NCBI RefSeq assembly: GCF_019396345.1
Contig: NZ_JAHKRM010000005.1
Span: 276,640-340,639 of the forward strand
Origin: Nonomuraea guangzhouensis
Lineage (GTDB): Bacteria > Actinomycetota > Actinomycetes > Streptosporangiales > Streptosporangiaceae
Reading direction: 5' to 3'
DNA: 64,000 bases
The notes beneath the pieces are model-generated. The model saw only the letters and a program-made list of their open reading frames with translations, was not told the DNA's origin and ran no database searches. The position numbers and the translations under genes are program-made. Shown one piece after another: positions 16,342 to 23,990 of this stretch (positions are counted from its first letter, which is position 1; each line of letters begins with the position of its first letter).

Positions 16342-16806
16342 ATGATGAGAAAGCTCATTTACACCATCGCCACCGGTGCGATCGCCGCAGGTCTTCTCGG
16401 CCCGGCGGCCCAAGCGTCCACCCCCGAACCCGCGCTCGCGCCGGCGGGAACCTCAGTCGGTGTGAACGCCAAGGCGTCGTCCGCCGCAGACCGATGGTTC
16501 ACCCTCTGGTCCGGGCATACCAAGGGCAAGACGCTGATAGGCCCAGGTCGGAATAACAAGGCTCGCGTCCTGCAGGCCGTCGTCCAGTGCTGGAGCGGCG
16601 GCGACGGCACGCGGGCGACGGTGCGGTTCGACCGCAGGCGCTTAGGCGTCTACTACAGGGCGAGTAAGGCCCGTACCTTCCCGTGCGATGGCACGAAGAA
16701 GTATTACCGCGTCTCCTCTGCGAGGATCGGCACCGTCTACCGCGTACACCTCTGGCTCAGCCCCAAGTCTCACACCGTGATGGCCTGGATGCAGAACTAC
16801 GGCTGA
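16342..16806 (+). CDS. Small secreted protein of unknown function
   Basis: The 154-residue protein has a clear Sec signal peptide: MMRKLIYTIATGAIAAGLLG, then PAAQA as the probable cleavage site near residue 25. The mature part is basic and aromatic-rich (DRWFTLWSGHTKGKTLIG, CWSGGDGTRATVRF, YYRASKARTFPCDGTKKYYRVS). It has two cysteines, near residues 84 and 116, that could form one disulfide. GGGAAAGG lies before ATG 16342; ATG 16345 is equally possible. It is the only intact gene in the 15032-17408 debris zone. No family is recognised. Confidence 0.7.
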   Translation: MMRKLIYTIATGAIAAGLLGPAAQASTPEPALAPAGTSVGVNAKASSAADRWFTLWSGHTKGKTLIGPGRNNKARVLQAVVQCWSGGDGTRATVRFDRRRLGVYYRASKARTFPCDGTKKYYRVSSARIGTVYRVHLWLSPKSHTVMAWMQNYG

Positions 16807-16829
16807 CAGTCGGGCAAAGTGACGCGGGC

Positions 16830-17210
16830 CGCATTCCGCGGGCGGCCGCTGGTGGTTGCGACGTGCCACCTCCGAACATAGCGGAGCCCGCCGACACAGT
16901 GCCTGAACCTGCTGGGCGATCCGGTCGGCCAGATCGCCCAGCTCGATGCCGGCCTCGGCCGCCGCTTGTGTGATGATCTCCTCCGTGACGGCGCTCATAG
17001 TCGTCCTGCCTGCCAGTGAGGGCACTGCTCCAGGAGGCTGCCGTAGTACGGACTTCGGTCCCGAACAGGATCGGCACCCCGTGGCCGTCGTTGGCGTACT
17101 CGGCGAACACGATGCGCGGCCACCGGCCACCCACCTTCGGCGGCTCGGACGACAGCATGTGGAGCATGGCTGCGAACCGGAATCGACGGGCAGCGCCGCA
17201 CCTACGTCGC
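16830..17210 (-). pseudogene. Minus-strand gene fragments, unrecognised
   Basis: Two short protein-like stretches follow each other on the minus strand. One, about 17200-17030, reads MLHMLSSEPPKVGGRW and IVFAEYANDGHGVPILFGTEV. The second starts at ATG 16998 after AGGACGACT and reads MSAVTEEIITQAAAEAGIEL, then GDLADRIAQQVQAL, before losing sense near 16870. They may be remnants of adjacent small genes. On the plus strand, 17222-17296 also reads like a fragment (DNSVLDGIRTVSDLMAADHG) ending where the eda repeat begins. Confidence 0.35.
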
Positions 17211-17296
17211 CGGCAGAGCGACAACTCCGTCTTGGACGGCATCCGCACCGTGTCCGACCTGATGGCTGCCGACCACGGGCGGACCTTCTGGATGAG

Positions 17297-17362
17297 GCGG
17301 TCGGATCCGCGTTGAACGATCCGGACGCCGCGCTGGCACGGTCGGGGGACGCGGTTTCCCGA
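17297..17362 (+). repeat. eda 3'-end direct repeat, right copy (degenerate)
   Basis: This segment matches the last 66 bases of eda (14966-15031). In frame it reads AVGSALNDPDAALARSGDAVSR, against AVGSALTDPDALARLRDAVPR at the eda C-terminus. The stop codon is lost and a 3-base insertion is present. Similarity begins abruptly at 17297 and fades after 17362. Confidence 0.8.
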
Positions 17363-17377
17363 TACCATGAGATGATA

Positions 17378-17402
17378 GTTCGTCCCACGAATTTGTTATT
17401 CT
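17378..17402 (+). promoter_or_regulatory. MarR operator and -10 of the 17409 gene
   Basis: GTTCGTCCCACGAAT at 17378-17392 fits GTTCG-N5-CGAAY, the same dyad found twice at 17881-17917. TATTCT at 17397-17402 is the probable -10. The GTG start follows six bases later, so the transcript is probably leaderless. Confidence 0.6.
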
Positions 17403-17408
17403 GGCCCG

Positions 17409-17873
17409 GTGAGTGAACAAGTTGACGGCCAGATCGGGACGGTGGCGGCACTGGTCCGGTCCACATTCCTGGTGAATGCCGTGTACGCAGAGTCCGCCCG
17501 CGAATACGGCCTCACCCAGCAGCAGGGTCAGTTGCTGTGCGTCCTGATGGCGCAGCCGTACGGCATGAGCGAGCTCGGCGCGGTGCTCGGCCTGGCCAAG
17601 TCGAGCCTGACCGGCCTGGTTGATCGTACCGAGCGCAACGGCCTGGTCCAGCGCAAGCCCGATCCCCAGGACTCCCGCGCGGTAAGGGTGGCGCTCACCA
17701 GACAGGGCGCCAAACTCGCCGACGAGTTCTACGCCGAGACCTGCCGCCGCGTCGAGCAACTGACCGCGGGGTTCGCCCCAGCGGAGCTCGACACGCTCGC
17801 CGCCCTGCTCGGCCGCGTCGTGACGGACAACAAGGTGCCCACCGTCTTCGTGGAACCAGACTCCCTGCGCTGA
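17409..17873 (+). CDS. MarR family transcriptional regulator
   Basis: The 154-residue winged-helix regulator shows the MarR recognition-helix region GLTQQQGQLLCVLMAQPYGMSELGAVLGLAKSSLTGLVDRTERNGLVQR. The wing DPQDSRAVRVALTRQGAKLADEF follows. The GTG start at 17409 lies six bases after a -10 hexamer. The downstream F420 oxidoreductase is 70 bases away with two more copies of the same dyad between. The regulator therefore probably represses itself and the 17944 gene, and is released by a phenolic or otherwise reactive compound, as is usual for the family. Confidence 0.88.
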   Translation: MSEQVDGQIGTVAALVRSTFLVNAVYAESAREYGLTQQQGQLLCVLMAQPYGMSELGAVLGLAKSSLTGLVDRTERNGLVQRKPDPQDSRAVRVALTRQGAKLADEFYAETCRRVEQLTAGFAPAELDTLAALLGRVVTDNKVPTVFVEPDSLR

Positions 17874-17880
17874 GGTTGCA

Positions 17881-17917
17881 GTTCGCTCTACGAACTAATA
17901 TTGTTCGTGATGCGAAC
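17881..17917. promoter_or_regulatory. Tandem MarR operators upstream of the 17944 gene
   Basis: GTTCGCTCTACGAAC (17881-17895) and GTTCGTGATGCGAAC (17903-17917) are two perfect GTTCG-N5-CGAAC dyads with centres 22 bases apart, about two helical turns. The third copy is at 17378-17392. Same-face spacing favours cooperative binding of two MarR dimers. Confidence 0.7.
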
Positions 17918-17943
17918 TCAACTTCTTTTGCAGTGGAGCGCTA

Positions 17944-18846
17944 ATGACCACACATGACGTCGTCTTCGGTTTTGGTGCGCATTCCAGCATCGACGACATA
18001 TCCGAGCTGCTGCGCATGGCCGAGCAGGCCGACCAGGATGGGCTCGACATCTTCACCCTGTCCGACCATCCCTACATCGGCCAGCGCCTGGACGCTTACG
18101 CCGCGCTCGGCTTCATTCTCGGGCGTACGCAGCACATCGCCGGTTTCGCCAACGTCACCAACCTGCCGACCAGGCCCGCTCCCATGCTGGCCAGAACGGT
18201 CACCTCGTTGTCGGCACTGTCGGGCGGCCGGATCGTGCTCGGCATGGGCGCGGGCGGGCTCTGGGATCGCATCGCCGACATGGGGGTGCCGCGGCTGACG
18301 CCCGGCGACGCCGTGGACGCCTTCGAGGAGGCGATTGTCCTGGTCAAGCTGCTGTCGGGCGGCGGCCCTCCGGTCACCTACCAAGGCCGCCACTACCAGG
18401 TTAACCAGATCGAGCCCGCTCCCGTGGCCGCGCCGCCCGTGTGGACCGGGTCGGTCGGCCGGAAATCCCTGGCCGCCACCGGCCGGGTGGCCGACGGCTG
18501 GATCCCCGGCCACGCGGCCGACTGGCTCAGCGAGCGCTATCGGACCTCGCGGCCCGTCATCGACGAGGCGGCGGCGTCCGTCGGCCGCGATCCGAGCGAG
18601 ATCCGCACGGTCTTCAACTTCCCCGGCCGCATCACCGACCAGCCGCTGCCCGCCACCCGCGACCACGACGGCCGCTGGGTCGGCGGCTCCGTCGACCAGT
18701 GGGTCGAGGAGCTGACCGGCGCCGTGCTGGAGCATGGCGCGTCGGGCTTCACCCTCTTCTCCACCGGCCACGGCGCCGCGGACCTCACTGTCCTGGCCCG
18801 CTGGGCTCAGGAGATCGCCCCGGCGGTACGTGAGGCGATCGCCTAA
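17944..18846 (+). CDS. LLM-class F420-dependent oxidoreductase
   Basis: This is a 300-residue luciferase-like TIM-barrel protein. DGLDIFTLSDHPYIG, RTVTSLSALSGGRIVLGMGAGG and TGRVADGWIPGH are typical of the F420-using branch, which works on small oxidised substrates by hydride transfer. TGGAG lies seven bases upstream of ATG 17944. It follows the MarR gene behind two MarR-type operators. The FAD monooxygenase at 18956 comes 110 bases later on the same strand. Together they look like an inducible module for detoxifying or degrading an aromatic or antibiotic-like compound. The substrate is unknown, and FMN use cannot be excluded. Confidence 0.85.
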   Translation: MTTHDVVFGFGAHSSIDDISELLRMAEQADQDGLDIFTLSDHPYIGQRLDAYAALGFILGRTQHIAGFANVTNLPTRPAPMLARTVTSLSALSGGRIVLGMGAGGLWDRIADMGVPRLTPGDAVDAFEEAIVLVKLLSGGGPPVTYQGRHYQVNQIEPAPVAAPPVWTGSVGRKSLAATGRVADGWIPGHAADWLSERYRTSRPVIDEAAASVGRDPSEIRTVFNFPGRITDQPLPATRDHDGRWVGGSVDQWVEELTGAVLEHGASGFTLFSTGHGAADLTVLARWAQEIAPAVREAIA

Positions 18847-18955
18847 AAACCAGAGCGAGTACGAAATTGGAGTTGTTGCATATTCGAAGTCACTATGGTT
18901 TTCTGGTCGCGGGCTGGGCTCCCCCGGCATCCAGCGACAACCAGAGGAACTTGCC

Positions 18956-20164
18956 ATGACCTCTCCCCGTGACCTCCGCATCGCGATCGTGGGCGCCGGC
19001 GTCGGCGGTCTCGCCTGCGCCCGCGGCCTGCAAGCGCACGGCATCCCGGCAGCCGTGTTCGAACGGGAGGTCTCCCGCGATGCCCGTTGGCAGGGCGGCA
19101 TGCTGGACCTGCACGTGCCGACCGGTCAGGCCGCGCTGCGGGCGGTCGGCCTGTTCGAGCGGTTCGCCGCCCTGGCTCGGGCGCAGGGGCAGGAGTTGCG
19201 GGGGCTGGACCCGTTCACGGCCACGCTGGTCCACCACGAGCGGCCCACCGACAGCCGTGACGAGAGTTACGCCCCGGAGATCGATCGGGGTCAGTTGCGG
19301 GGCCTGCTGCTGGACTCCCTCAGCTCAGGCACCGTCCGCTGGGGGCACGGGGTGGACGGGGCCGACCCGCTGGACGGCGGCGCTCGCCTGCGCTTCGCCG
19401 ATGGCACCACCGCGGACTTCGACCTCGTCATCGGCGCCGACGGCGCCTGGTCCCGGGTCCGCCCGGCCGTCTCGGACGCCATCCCCCGTTACACGGGCTC
19501 CACGATCGTCGAGGCGTTCCTCGACGACGTCGACGTCCGCCACCCCGACCTCGCCCGCTGGGTCGGCCCGGGCACGCTGGCGGCGCGAGCCGACGGGAAG
19601 ATGATCTCGGCCCAGCGCAACAGCGGCGCCCACATCCGCCTCTACGCCGCCTTCGACGCCCCCGCCGACTGGCATGTCACCGCAGGCCTCGACCTCGGCG
19701 ACACCGAGGCGGTGTGCGACTATCTGCGCGGCGTGTTCACCGGCTGGGACGCCAGGTTCCTCGACCTGTTCCGCGGCAACGACAGTGGGTTCGTCAACCG
19801 GCCCCTGCACGTGCTGCCCGCTGGACACACCTGGGACCACGTCCCCGGCATCACCCTGCTCGGCGACGCCGCCCACCTCATGCCGCCCTTCGGCATCGGC
19901 GCCAACCTTGCCCTGATCGACGGCAGCGACCTGGCCACGGCCATCGCCACCCATTCCGATCTCGACCGGGCCGTCGCCGCCTACGAAGAGGTCATGCTGC
20001 CCCGGTCGGCGGCCGCCGCCCAGGCCTGCGCGGAGCTGATGGACAACCTGTCGGCGAACTTCACCGGTGACGTCGACAGCGTGCGGCGCGACCTCAACGA
20101 CCGCATGCGCCGAGCCCGGCCGGGGCCGGTCGGCAGGGTGAGCAGCGAGATGACGGCACCGTGA
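18956..20164 (+). CDS. FAD-dependent monooxygenase (PHBH fold)
   Basis: This is a 402-residue aromatic-hydroxylase-type flavoprotein. The N-terminal dinucleotide motif IAIVGAGVGGLACARGL lies near residues 9-25. The second FAD motif DLVIGADGAWSRVR falls mid-protein, and the ribityl/pyrophosphate motif LLGDAAHLMPPFGIGANLALIDG lies near residue 300. The start at ATG 18956 follows AGAGGA; the frame's upstream extension to 18734 runs into the preceding gene. Such enzymes hydroxylate aromatic rings or inactivate drugs such as tetracyclines and rifamycins. Association with a MarR regulator and an F420 enzyme suggests xenobiotic turnover. Confidence 0.87.
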   Translation: MTSPRDLRIAIVGAGVGGLACARGLQAHGIPAAVFEREVSRDARWQGGMLDLHVPTGQAALRAVGLFERFAALARAQGQELRGLDPFTATLVHHERPTDSRDESYAPEIDRGQLRGLLLDSLSSGTVRWGHGVDGADPLDGGARLRFADGTTADFDLVIGADGAWSRVRPAVSDAIPRYTGSTIVEAFLDDVDVRHPDLARWVGPGTLAARADGKMISAQRNSGAHIRLYAAFDAPADWHVTAGLDLGDTEAVCDYLRGVFTGWDARFLDLFRGNDSGFVNRPLHVLPAGHTWDHVPGITLLGDAAHLMPPFGIGANLALIDGSDLATAIATHSDLDRAVAAYEEVMLPRSAAAAQACAELMDNLSANFTGDVDSVRRDLNDRMRRARPGPVGRVSSEMTAP

Positions 20165-20376
20165 GAGGCGGACCCCGAGCGACGGGCCGGTGAAGTCGGC
20201 GAGGGTGAGCACCGACGCCGCCGTACCGGTGATCGCGGCCAGCTCGGGCAACGAGCCGGCGCCCGCGACGTCGAGCGCCAGGTCGATCCGCCGTCTCGAC
20301 GCCGCTGAAGGCCTGAGCTACCCCACCGGACTCGTCGCCCTCCACCGGCGCGGACGCGTCGTCGCCGGGGATGTAC
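20165..20376 (-). pseudogene. Remnant of an MDR quinone-oxidoreductase-like gene
   Basis: Just beyond the ferredoxin stop, minus-strand fragments read YIPGDDASAPVEGDESGG in one frame. In another they read RIDLALDVAGAGSLPELAAI, then TGTAASVLTLADFTGPSLGVR. These resemble the N-terminal and cofactor-domain segments of MDR oxidoreductases. The middle is missing, and the 3' end runs into the opposing monooxygenase gene. It probably followed the P450-ferredoxin pair as a third gene before decaying. Confidence 0.45.
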
Positions 20377-20574
20377 TTACTCCTGCAGGATGGACAGGGC
20401 TCGGGATGGGCACAGGGTGACGGCGTGGCGCGCCTGTGCGGCGCTCTGGTCGTCGGGGTGGTCGGTCAGCAGGGCCACGATGCCGTCGTCGTCCTGGTCG
20501 AAGACGGCCGGCTCGGTCAGGACGCATTGGCCGGAGCCGACGCAGAGGTCGGTGTCGGCTTTGATCCGCATCAT
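20377..20574 (-). CDS. Small 3Fe-4S type ferredoxin
   Basis: This 65-residue ferredoxin has the cluster ligands CVGSGQC near residues 11-17 and a last Cys in TLCPSRAL. That C-x5-C...CP pattern marks the single-cluster ferredoxins that serve actinomycete P450s. Its start lies seven bases after the stop of the P450 at 20582-21805 on the same strand, so it is probably the direct electron donor to that enzyme. ATG 20571 is an alternative start. No reductase gene is adjacent. Confidence 0.88.
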   Translation of the reverse strand: MMRIKADTDLCVGSGQCVLTEPAVFDQDDDGIVALLTDHPDDQSAAQARHAVTLCPSRALSILQE

Positions 20575-20581
20575 GTCCTGC

Positions 20582-21805
20582 TCACCAGGTGACCGGGAGT
20601 TCGTGAACGCCGTAGATGACGGCGTCCCTCTTGAACGGCAGGTCCCCGCCCGGTACGGCGAGCCGCAGGGCAGGGATGCAACGGAACAGCGTGTCGAAGA
20701 CGATCTGCAGCTCCATCCGGGCCAGGTTCTGGCCCAAGCACTGGTGCGGGCCGAACCCGAAGGCGAGGTGGTGGCGGGCCCCGCGCTCGACATCCAGTTC
20801 GGCCGGATCCTTGAACGCGGCCGGGTCCCAATTGGCCGACAAGCCGGAGACGATGACGCCCTCGCCGGCCTGGATGCTCACCCCGCTGATCTCCACGTCT
20901 TCGGTAGCCAGCCGGGAGGTGACTCCGTCGGCAATGGTGAAGTAGCGCAGCAATTCCTCCACGGCCATGGGCGTCTTGCCCGGATCGGCCGTGATGAGGG
21001 CCAGTTGCTCCGGATGGGAGAGCAGCCCGACCACGCCGAGCGAGATCATGTTCGCCGTGGTCTCGTGTCCGGCGGTCAGCAGCAGGAAGGCCAGGCTCAC
21101 CAGGCCCGCGTGGTCGAGGGTGCCCTCCTGGCGTTGCCGGGCGATCTGCCGGCCGAACAGGTCGTCGCCGGGTTCGGACTCCTTGCGGGTGACCAGGTCG
21201 TCGATGTAGGCGCGCAGTTCGGCGAAGGCTCGCCGGCGGCCTTCCAGCGAGGTCCGGCTCACCATCATGGTGGTGAGGCTCTGGAAGAAGTCGTGGTCGG
21301 CGTAGGGGACGCCGAGCAGTTCGCAGATCACCAGGGAGGGCACCGGCAGGGACAGCGCCTGCACCAGGTCGACCGGCCGCTGGTCGGCGGCGAGCATGTC
21401 GTCGATGAAGTGATCGACGATGTCCTGGATCCGCGGGCGCAGCGCGGCCAGCCGCCTCACGGTGAACTCGCCGATCACCGGACGGCGGGCCGCGGAGTGT
21501 TCCGCGCCGTCCATGCCGAGCATCAACGGCGGCTGGCTGCGGAGCTGCTGCAGCGTCGCCGCATCGAGGGTGAAGAGCGGGAAGCCGTCCTTGCGCTTGT
21601 CGGAGGAGAAGCGGCCGTCGGCGAGGACGGCCCGACCTTCCTCATGCCCGGACACCCACCACGCTTCGCCGCCGCTCGTCAGGCGGACCTTGTTGATCGG
21701 CGCCTGCTCACGCAGCCGTTCGTAGGCGGTGGGCGGGGCGAACGGGCAGCCCCGCTCGACCGGCAGTTCCAGGCCGGCGAGTTCGCCGGCGACGTTCTTC
21801 GTCAT
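20582..21805 (-). CDS. Cytochrome P450 (ferredoxin-coupled)
   Basis: This is a 407-residue soluble bacterial P450. The I-helix oxygen-binding motif reads AGHETTAN, the ExxR helix is VEELLRYF (within [15 protein letters not shown]), and the heme loop is FGFGPHQCLGQNLA with Cys356 as axial ligand. ATG 21805 is chosen because GGGAGGT lies five bases upstream; the open frame beyond it is poor in coding character. The N-terminus GCPFAPPTAYERL is typical of CYP105/107-like enzymes. It is cotranscribed with the ferredoxin 7 bases downstream. The substrate cannot be inferred. Confidence 0.92.
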   Translation of the reverse strand: MTKNVAGELAGLELPVERGCPFAPPTAYERLREQAPINKVRLTSGGEAWWVSGHEEGRAVLADGRFSSDKRKDGFPLFTLDAATLQQLRSQPPLMLGMDGAEHSAARRPVIGEFTVRRLAALRPRIQDIVDHFIDDMLAADQRPVDLVQALSLPVPSLVICELLGVPYADHDFFQSLTTMMVSRTSLEGRRRAFAELRAYIDDLVTRKESEPGDDLFGRQIARQRQEGTLDHAGLVSLAFLLLTAGHETTANMISLGVVGLLSHPEQLALITADPGKTPMAVEELLRYFTIADGVTSRLATEDVEISGVSIQAGEGVIVSGLSANWDPAAFKDPAELDVERGARHHLAFGFGPHQCLGQNLARMELQIVFDTLFRCIPALRLAVPGGDLPFKRDAVIYGVHELPVTW

Positions 21806-21954
21806 GAATGACCTCCCAGTAATAGATCTGGCGGAGTTTGTTGTGCTTGTGGCGCCCTTGGGTGGCGTGATCGACACTGTCGGCACTGGCTTCACGGCCT
21901 GCGTGGGGTCGCGGTGTCGATGCGGTCAGCTTCTCTGGCGCGGCGGCCGAGGGA

Positions 21955-22896
21955 TTACTTCAGCGTGAGGGGGGTCTCGGAAGCAATGCGGGTCAGCTTC
22001 TGCGGGTTGCGGACGTAATAGAGGCCGGTGATGCGGGCGTCCTCGACCCGGACCGCTATGACGCCGTCGATCTCGCCGTCCAAGCGGAGGAGGAGGGCGG
22101 GGTTGCCGTTGACCACGGTGGGCTCGCTGGTGAGCGCGACTTGGACCTTGCCGAGGCCGCTGACGATCATGCGGGCCACCTTGCCGGCGCCGGTGATCGG
22201 CTGCGACGCGGCCTGCTTGACGCCGCCGCCGTCGCTCACCAGGACGACCTCAGGGGCGAGCACGTCAAGCAGGCCCTGCAGGTCCCTGGTTGTCAACGCG
22301 CGCTGGAACGACTCCAACACCGCCCGGGTCTGGCCCGGGGAGACCACCTCGCGCGGGCGGCGAGCCTCGACATGCCGACGGGCGCGGTGCGCGATCTGCC
22401 GGACGGCCGCGGAGCTCTTGCCGACGGCGGCCGCGATCTCCTCGTGACTGATACTGAAGACCTCGCGCAGCACGAAGACGGCGCGTTCCGTGGGTGAGAG
22501 CGTCTCGAGTACGAGCATGAGCGCCATCGACACACTCTCGGCGAGCTCGACGTTCTCGGCCACGTCCGGCGCGGTGAGCAGCGGCTCGGGCAACCAGGGA
22601 CCGATGTAGTTCTCCTTGAGGCGCCGAATGGTGCGCAGCCGGTCGAGCGAGCGCCGAGTCGTGATCCGCACCAGGTAGGCGCGCTGGTCGGACACCTGCC
22701 CAAGGTCGACCTTGACCCACCGCAGCCAGGTTTCCTGCAGGGCGTCTTCGGCGTCGGCCGCCGAGCCAAGCATCTCGTAGGCGACGGTGAACAGCAGGTT
22801 GCGGTGGGCGATGAATGCCTCGGTCGCCGGGTCCATCCGGCCGCCGGCAGCCATCGGCTCGGCTGTGCCCGTCGTCGCATCCCCGCGCTCGTTCAT
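21955..22896 (-). CDS. ECF41-type RNA polymerase sigma factor with SnoaL-like C-terminal domain
   Basis: The 313-residue protein begins with sigma region 2 (FIAHRNLLFTVAYEMLGSAADAEDALQETWLRW, about residues 29-61). Region 4 follows (LSPTERAVFVLREVFSISHEEIAAAVGKSSAAVRQIAHRAR, about 130-170). The last 110 residues form an NTF2/SnoaL-like domain ending in NPQKL (about 297-301), corresponding to the NPDKL-type motif described for ECF41 sigma factors. In that group the C-terminal domain controls sigma activity instead of a membrane anti-sigma factor. ATG 22896 follows AGGAG. It is divergent from an SDR and a flavoprotein, matching the oxidoreductase genes usually linked to ECF41 factors. Confidence 0.9.
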   Translation of the reverse strand: MNERGDATTGTAEPMAAGGRMDPATEAFIAHRNLLFTVAYEMLGSAADAEDALQETWLRWVKVDLGQVSDQRAYLVRITTRRSLDRLRTIRRLKENYIGPWLPEPLLTAPDVAENVELAESVSMALMLVLETLSPTERAVFVLREVFSISHEEIAAAVGKSSAAVRQIAHRARRHVEARRPREVVSPGQTRAVLESFQRALTTRDLQGLLDVLAPEVVLVSDGGGVKQAASQPITGAGKVARMIVSGLGKVQVALTSEPTVVNGNPALLLRLDGEIDGVIAVRVEDARITGLYYVRNPQKLTRIASETPLTLK

Positions 22897-22941
22897 ACCT
22901 CGCTCCTGCCTGCTCACTCTCAACTCCTGCTCCATGCACAA

Positions 22942-22968
22942 GGCGCCGGCGCCCGCCACGGTGTGACA
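22942..22968 (-). promoter_or_regulatory. ECF41-like promoter element, sigma-factor side
   Basis: On the minus strand, TGTCACA (22968-22962) and CGCC (22945-22942) are separated by 16 bases, in front of the sigma gene. The same arrangement occurs on the plus strand at 23003-23029. From memory, the published ECF41 motif is TGTCACA-N16-CGTC; this one differs by one base. Confidence 0.6.
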
Positions 22969-23002
22969 CCGGTGATCGGTGACACACGTCACATGACCGC
23001 AC

Positions 23003-23029
23003 TGTCACAAAGTTCGGGGCGCCGACGCC
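23003..23029 (+). promoter_or_regulatory. ECF41-like promoter element, SDR side
   Basis: TGTCACA (23003-23009), a 16-base spacer, then CGCC (23026-23029). It lies 58 bases upstream of the SDR start and mirrors the element at 22942-22968 on the other strand. It is the probable target of the sigma factor at 21955-22896. Confidence 0.65.
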
Positions 23030-23087
23030 GCATGGTCGTCAGGACGCCGTACGGCGATCGCCACCGCAGAAAGAACGGAACGACATC

Positions 23088-23939
23088 ATGAGCAAGGTCT
23101 GGTTCATCACCGGCTCGTCCCGCGGCCTGGGCCGCAACTTCGTCGAGGCCGCCCTGTCGCGCGGTGACAAGGTGGTCGCGACCGCCCGGAACGCCGCGAG
23201 CCTTGACGATCTGGCCACCGCCTACGGCGACGCACTGCTTCCGCTGGAGATGGACGTCACTGACAAGGCCGCCGTCTTCGACAGCGTCAAGCGGGCCAAG
23301 GAGCACTTCGGCCGTCTGGACGTCATCGTGAACAACGCCGGCTACGCCCAGGTCGGCGTGATCGAGGAGCTGACCGAGCAGCAACTGCGCGACCAGCTGG
23401 AGACCAACCTGTTCGGCGCGCTGTGGGTGATCCAGGCCGCGCTGCCCTACCTGCGCGAACAAGGCGCGGGGCACATCATCCAGCTGTCCTCTGCGGCCGG
23501 GCTCATCGCGATGCCGCTCAGCGGCGCCTACAGCGCCTCCAAGTGGGCCCTGGAAGCCCTGAACGAATCCCTCGCCCAAGAGGTCGCCGACTTCGGCATC
23601 AAGGTGACCGTGATCGAGCCCGGCGGCTTCGCCACCAGGTCCGGCAAGAATCCCGATCCCCTCAACAACGGCCACCTGGCCGAGCCCAACCCGATCTACG
23701 ACGCCCTTCGCCGGCGCATCGCCACGTTCGCGGGAAAGCAGCCCGCCGGCGACCCGGCCGCCGCGGCCCAGGCGCTCCTCAAGCTCGTCGACTCCGACAA
23801 CCCGCCCCTGCGGGTGCTCTTCGGGCAGGGCTTCTACCCGATGCTCCAGCAGGTCTACGCCGACCGGCTCAAGACCTGGGCCGACTGGCAGGACCTTTCG
23901 GCGGAGGCTCACGGCAACCTCGATCAAGAAAATCGATGA
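23088..23939 (+). CDS. Short-chain dehydrogenase/reductase (classical SDR)
   Basis: This is a 283-residue Rossmann enzyme. The TGSSRGLG cofactor motif lies at residues 8-15, NNAG near 85, Ser in LSSAAG, and the catalytic YSASK near 152-156. R34 and the residues after it (TARNAASL) favour NADPH. It is the first gene after the plus-strand ECF41-like promoter and is followed 51 bases later by an NDH-2-like flavoprotein. It is the probable main target of the divergent sigma factor. The substrate is unknown. Confidence 0.88.
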   Translation: MSKVWFITGSSRGLGRNFVEAALSRGDKVVATARNAASLDDLATAYGDALLPLEMDVTDKAAVFDSVKRAKEHFGRLDVIVNNAGYAQVGVIEELTEQQLRDQLETNLFGALWVIQAALPYLREQGAGHIIQLSSAAGLIAMPLSGAYSASKWALEALNESLAQEVADFGIKVTVIEPGGFATRSGKNPDPLNNGHLAEPNPIYDALRRRIATFAGKQPAGDPAAAAQALLKLVDSDNPPLRVLFGQGFYPMLQQVYADRLKTWADWQDLSAEAHGNLDQENR

Positions 23940-23990
23940 CCCAGGGCCGAGTCAGCTCACCAGAAGCAAGCGAACCGACAGGAGCAACAG

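Noticed and set aside
23003-23040. CGTC at 23037 as the exact ECF41 -10
   Set aside because: Its spacing from TGTCACA is 27 bases. The CGCC at 23026 has the 16-base spacing repeated on the other strand.
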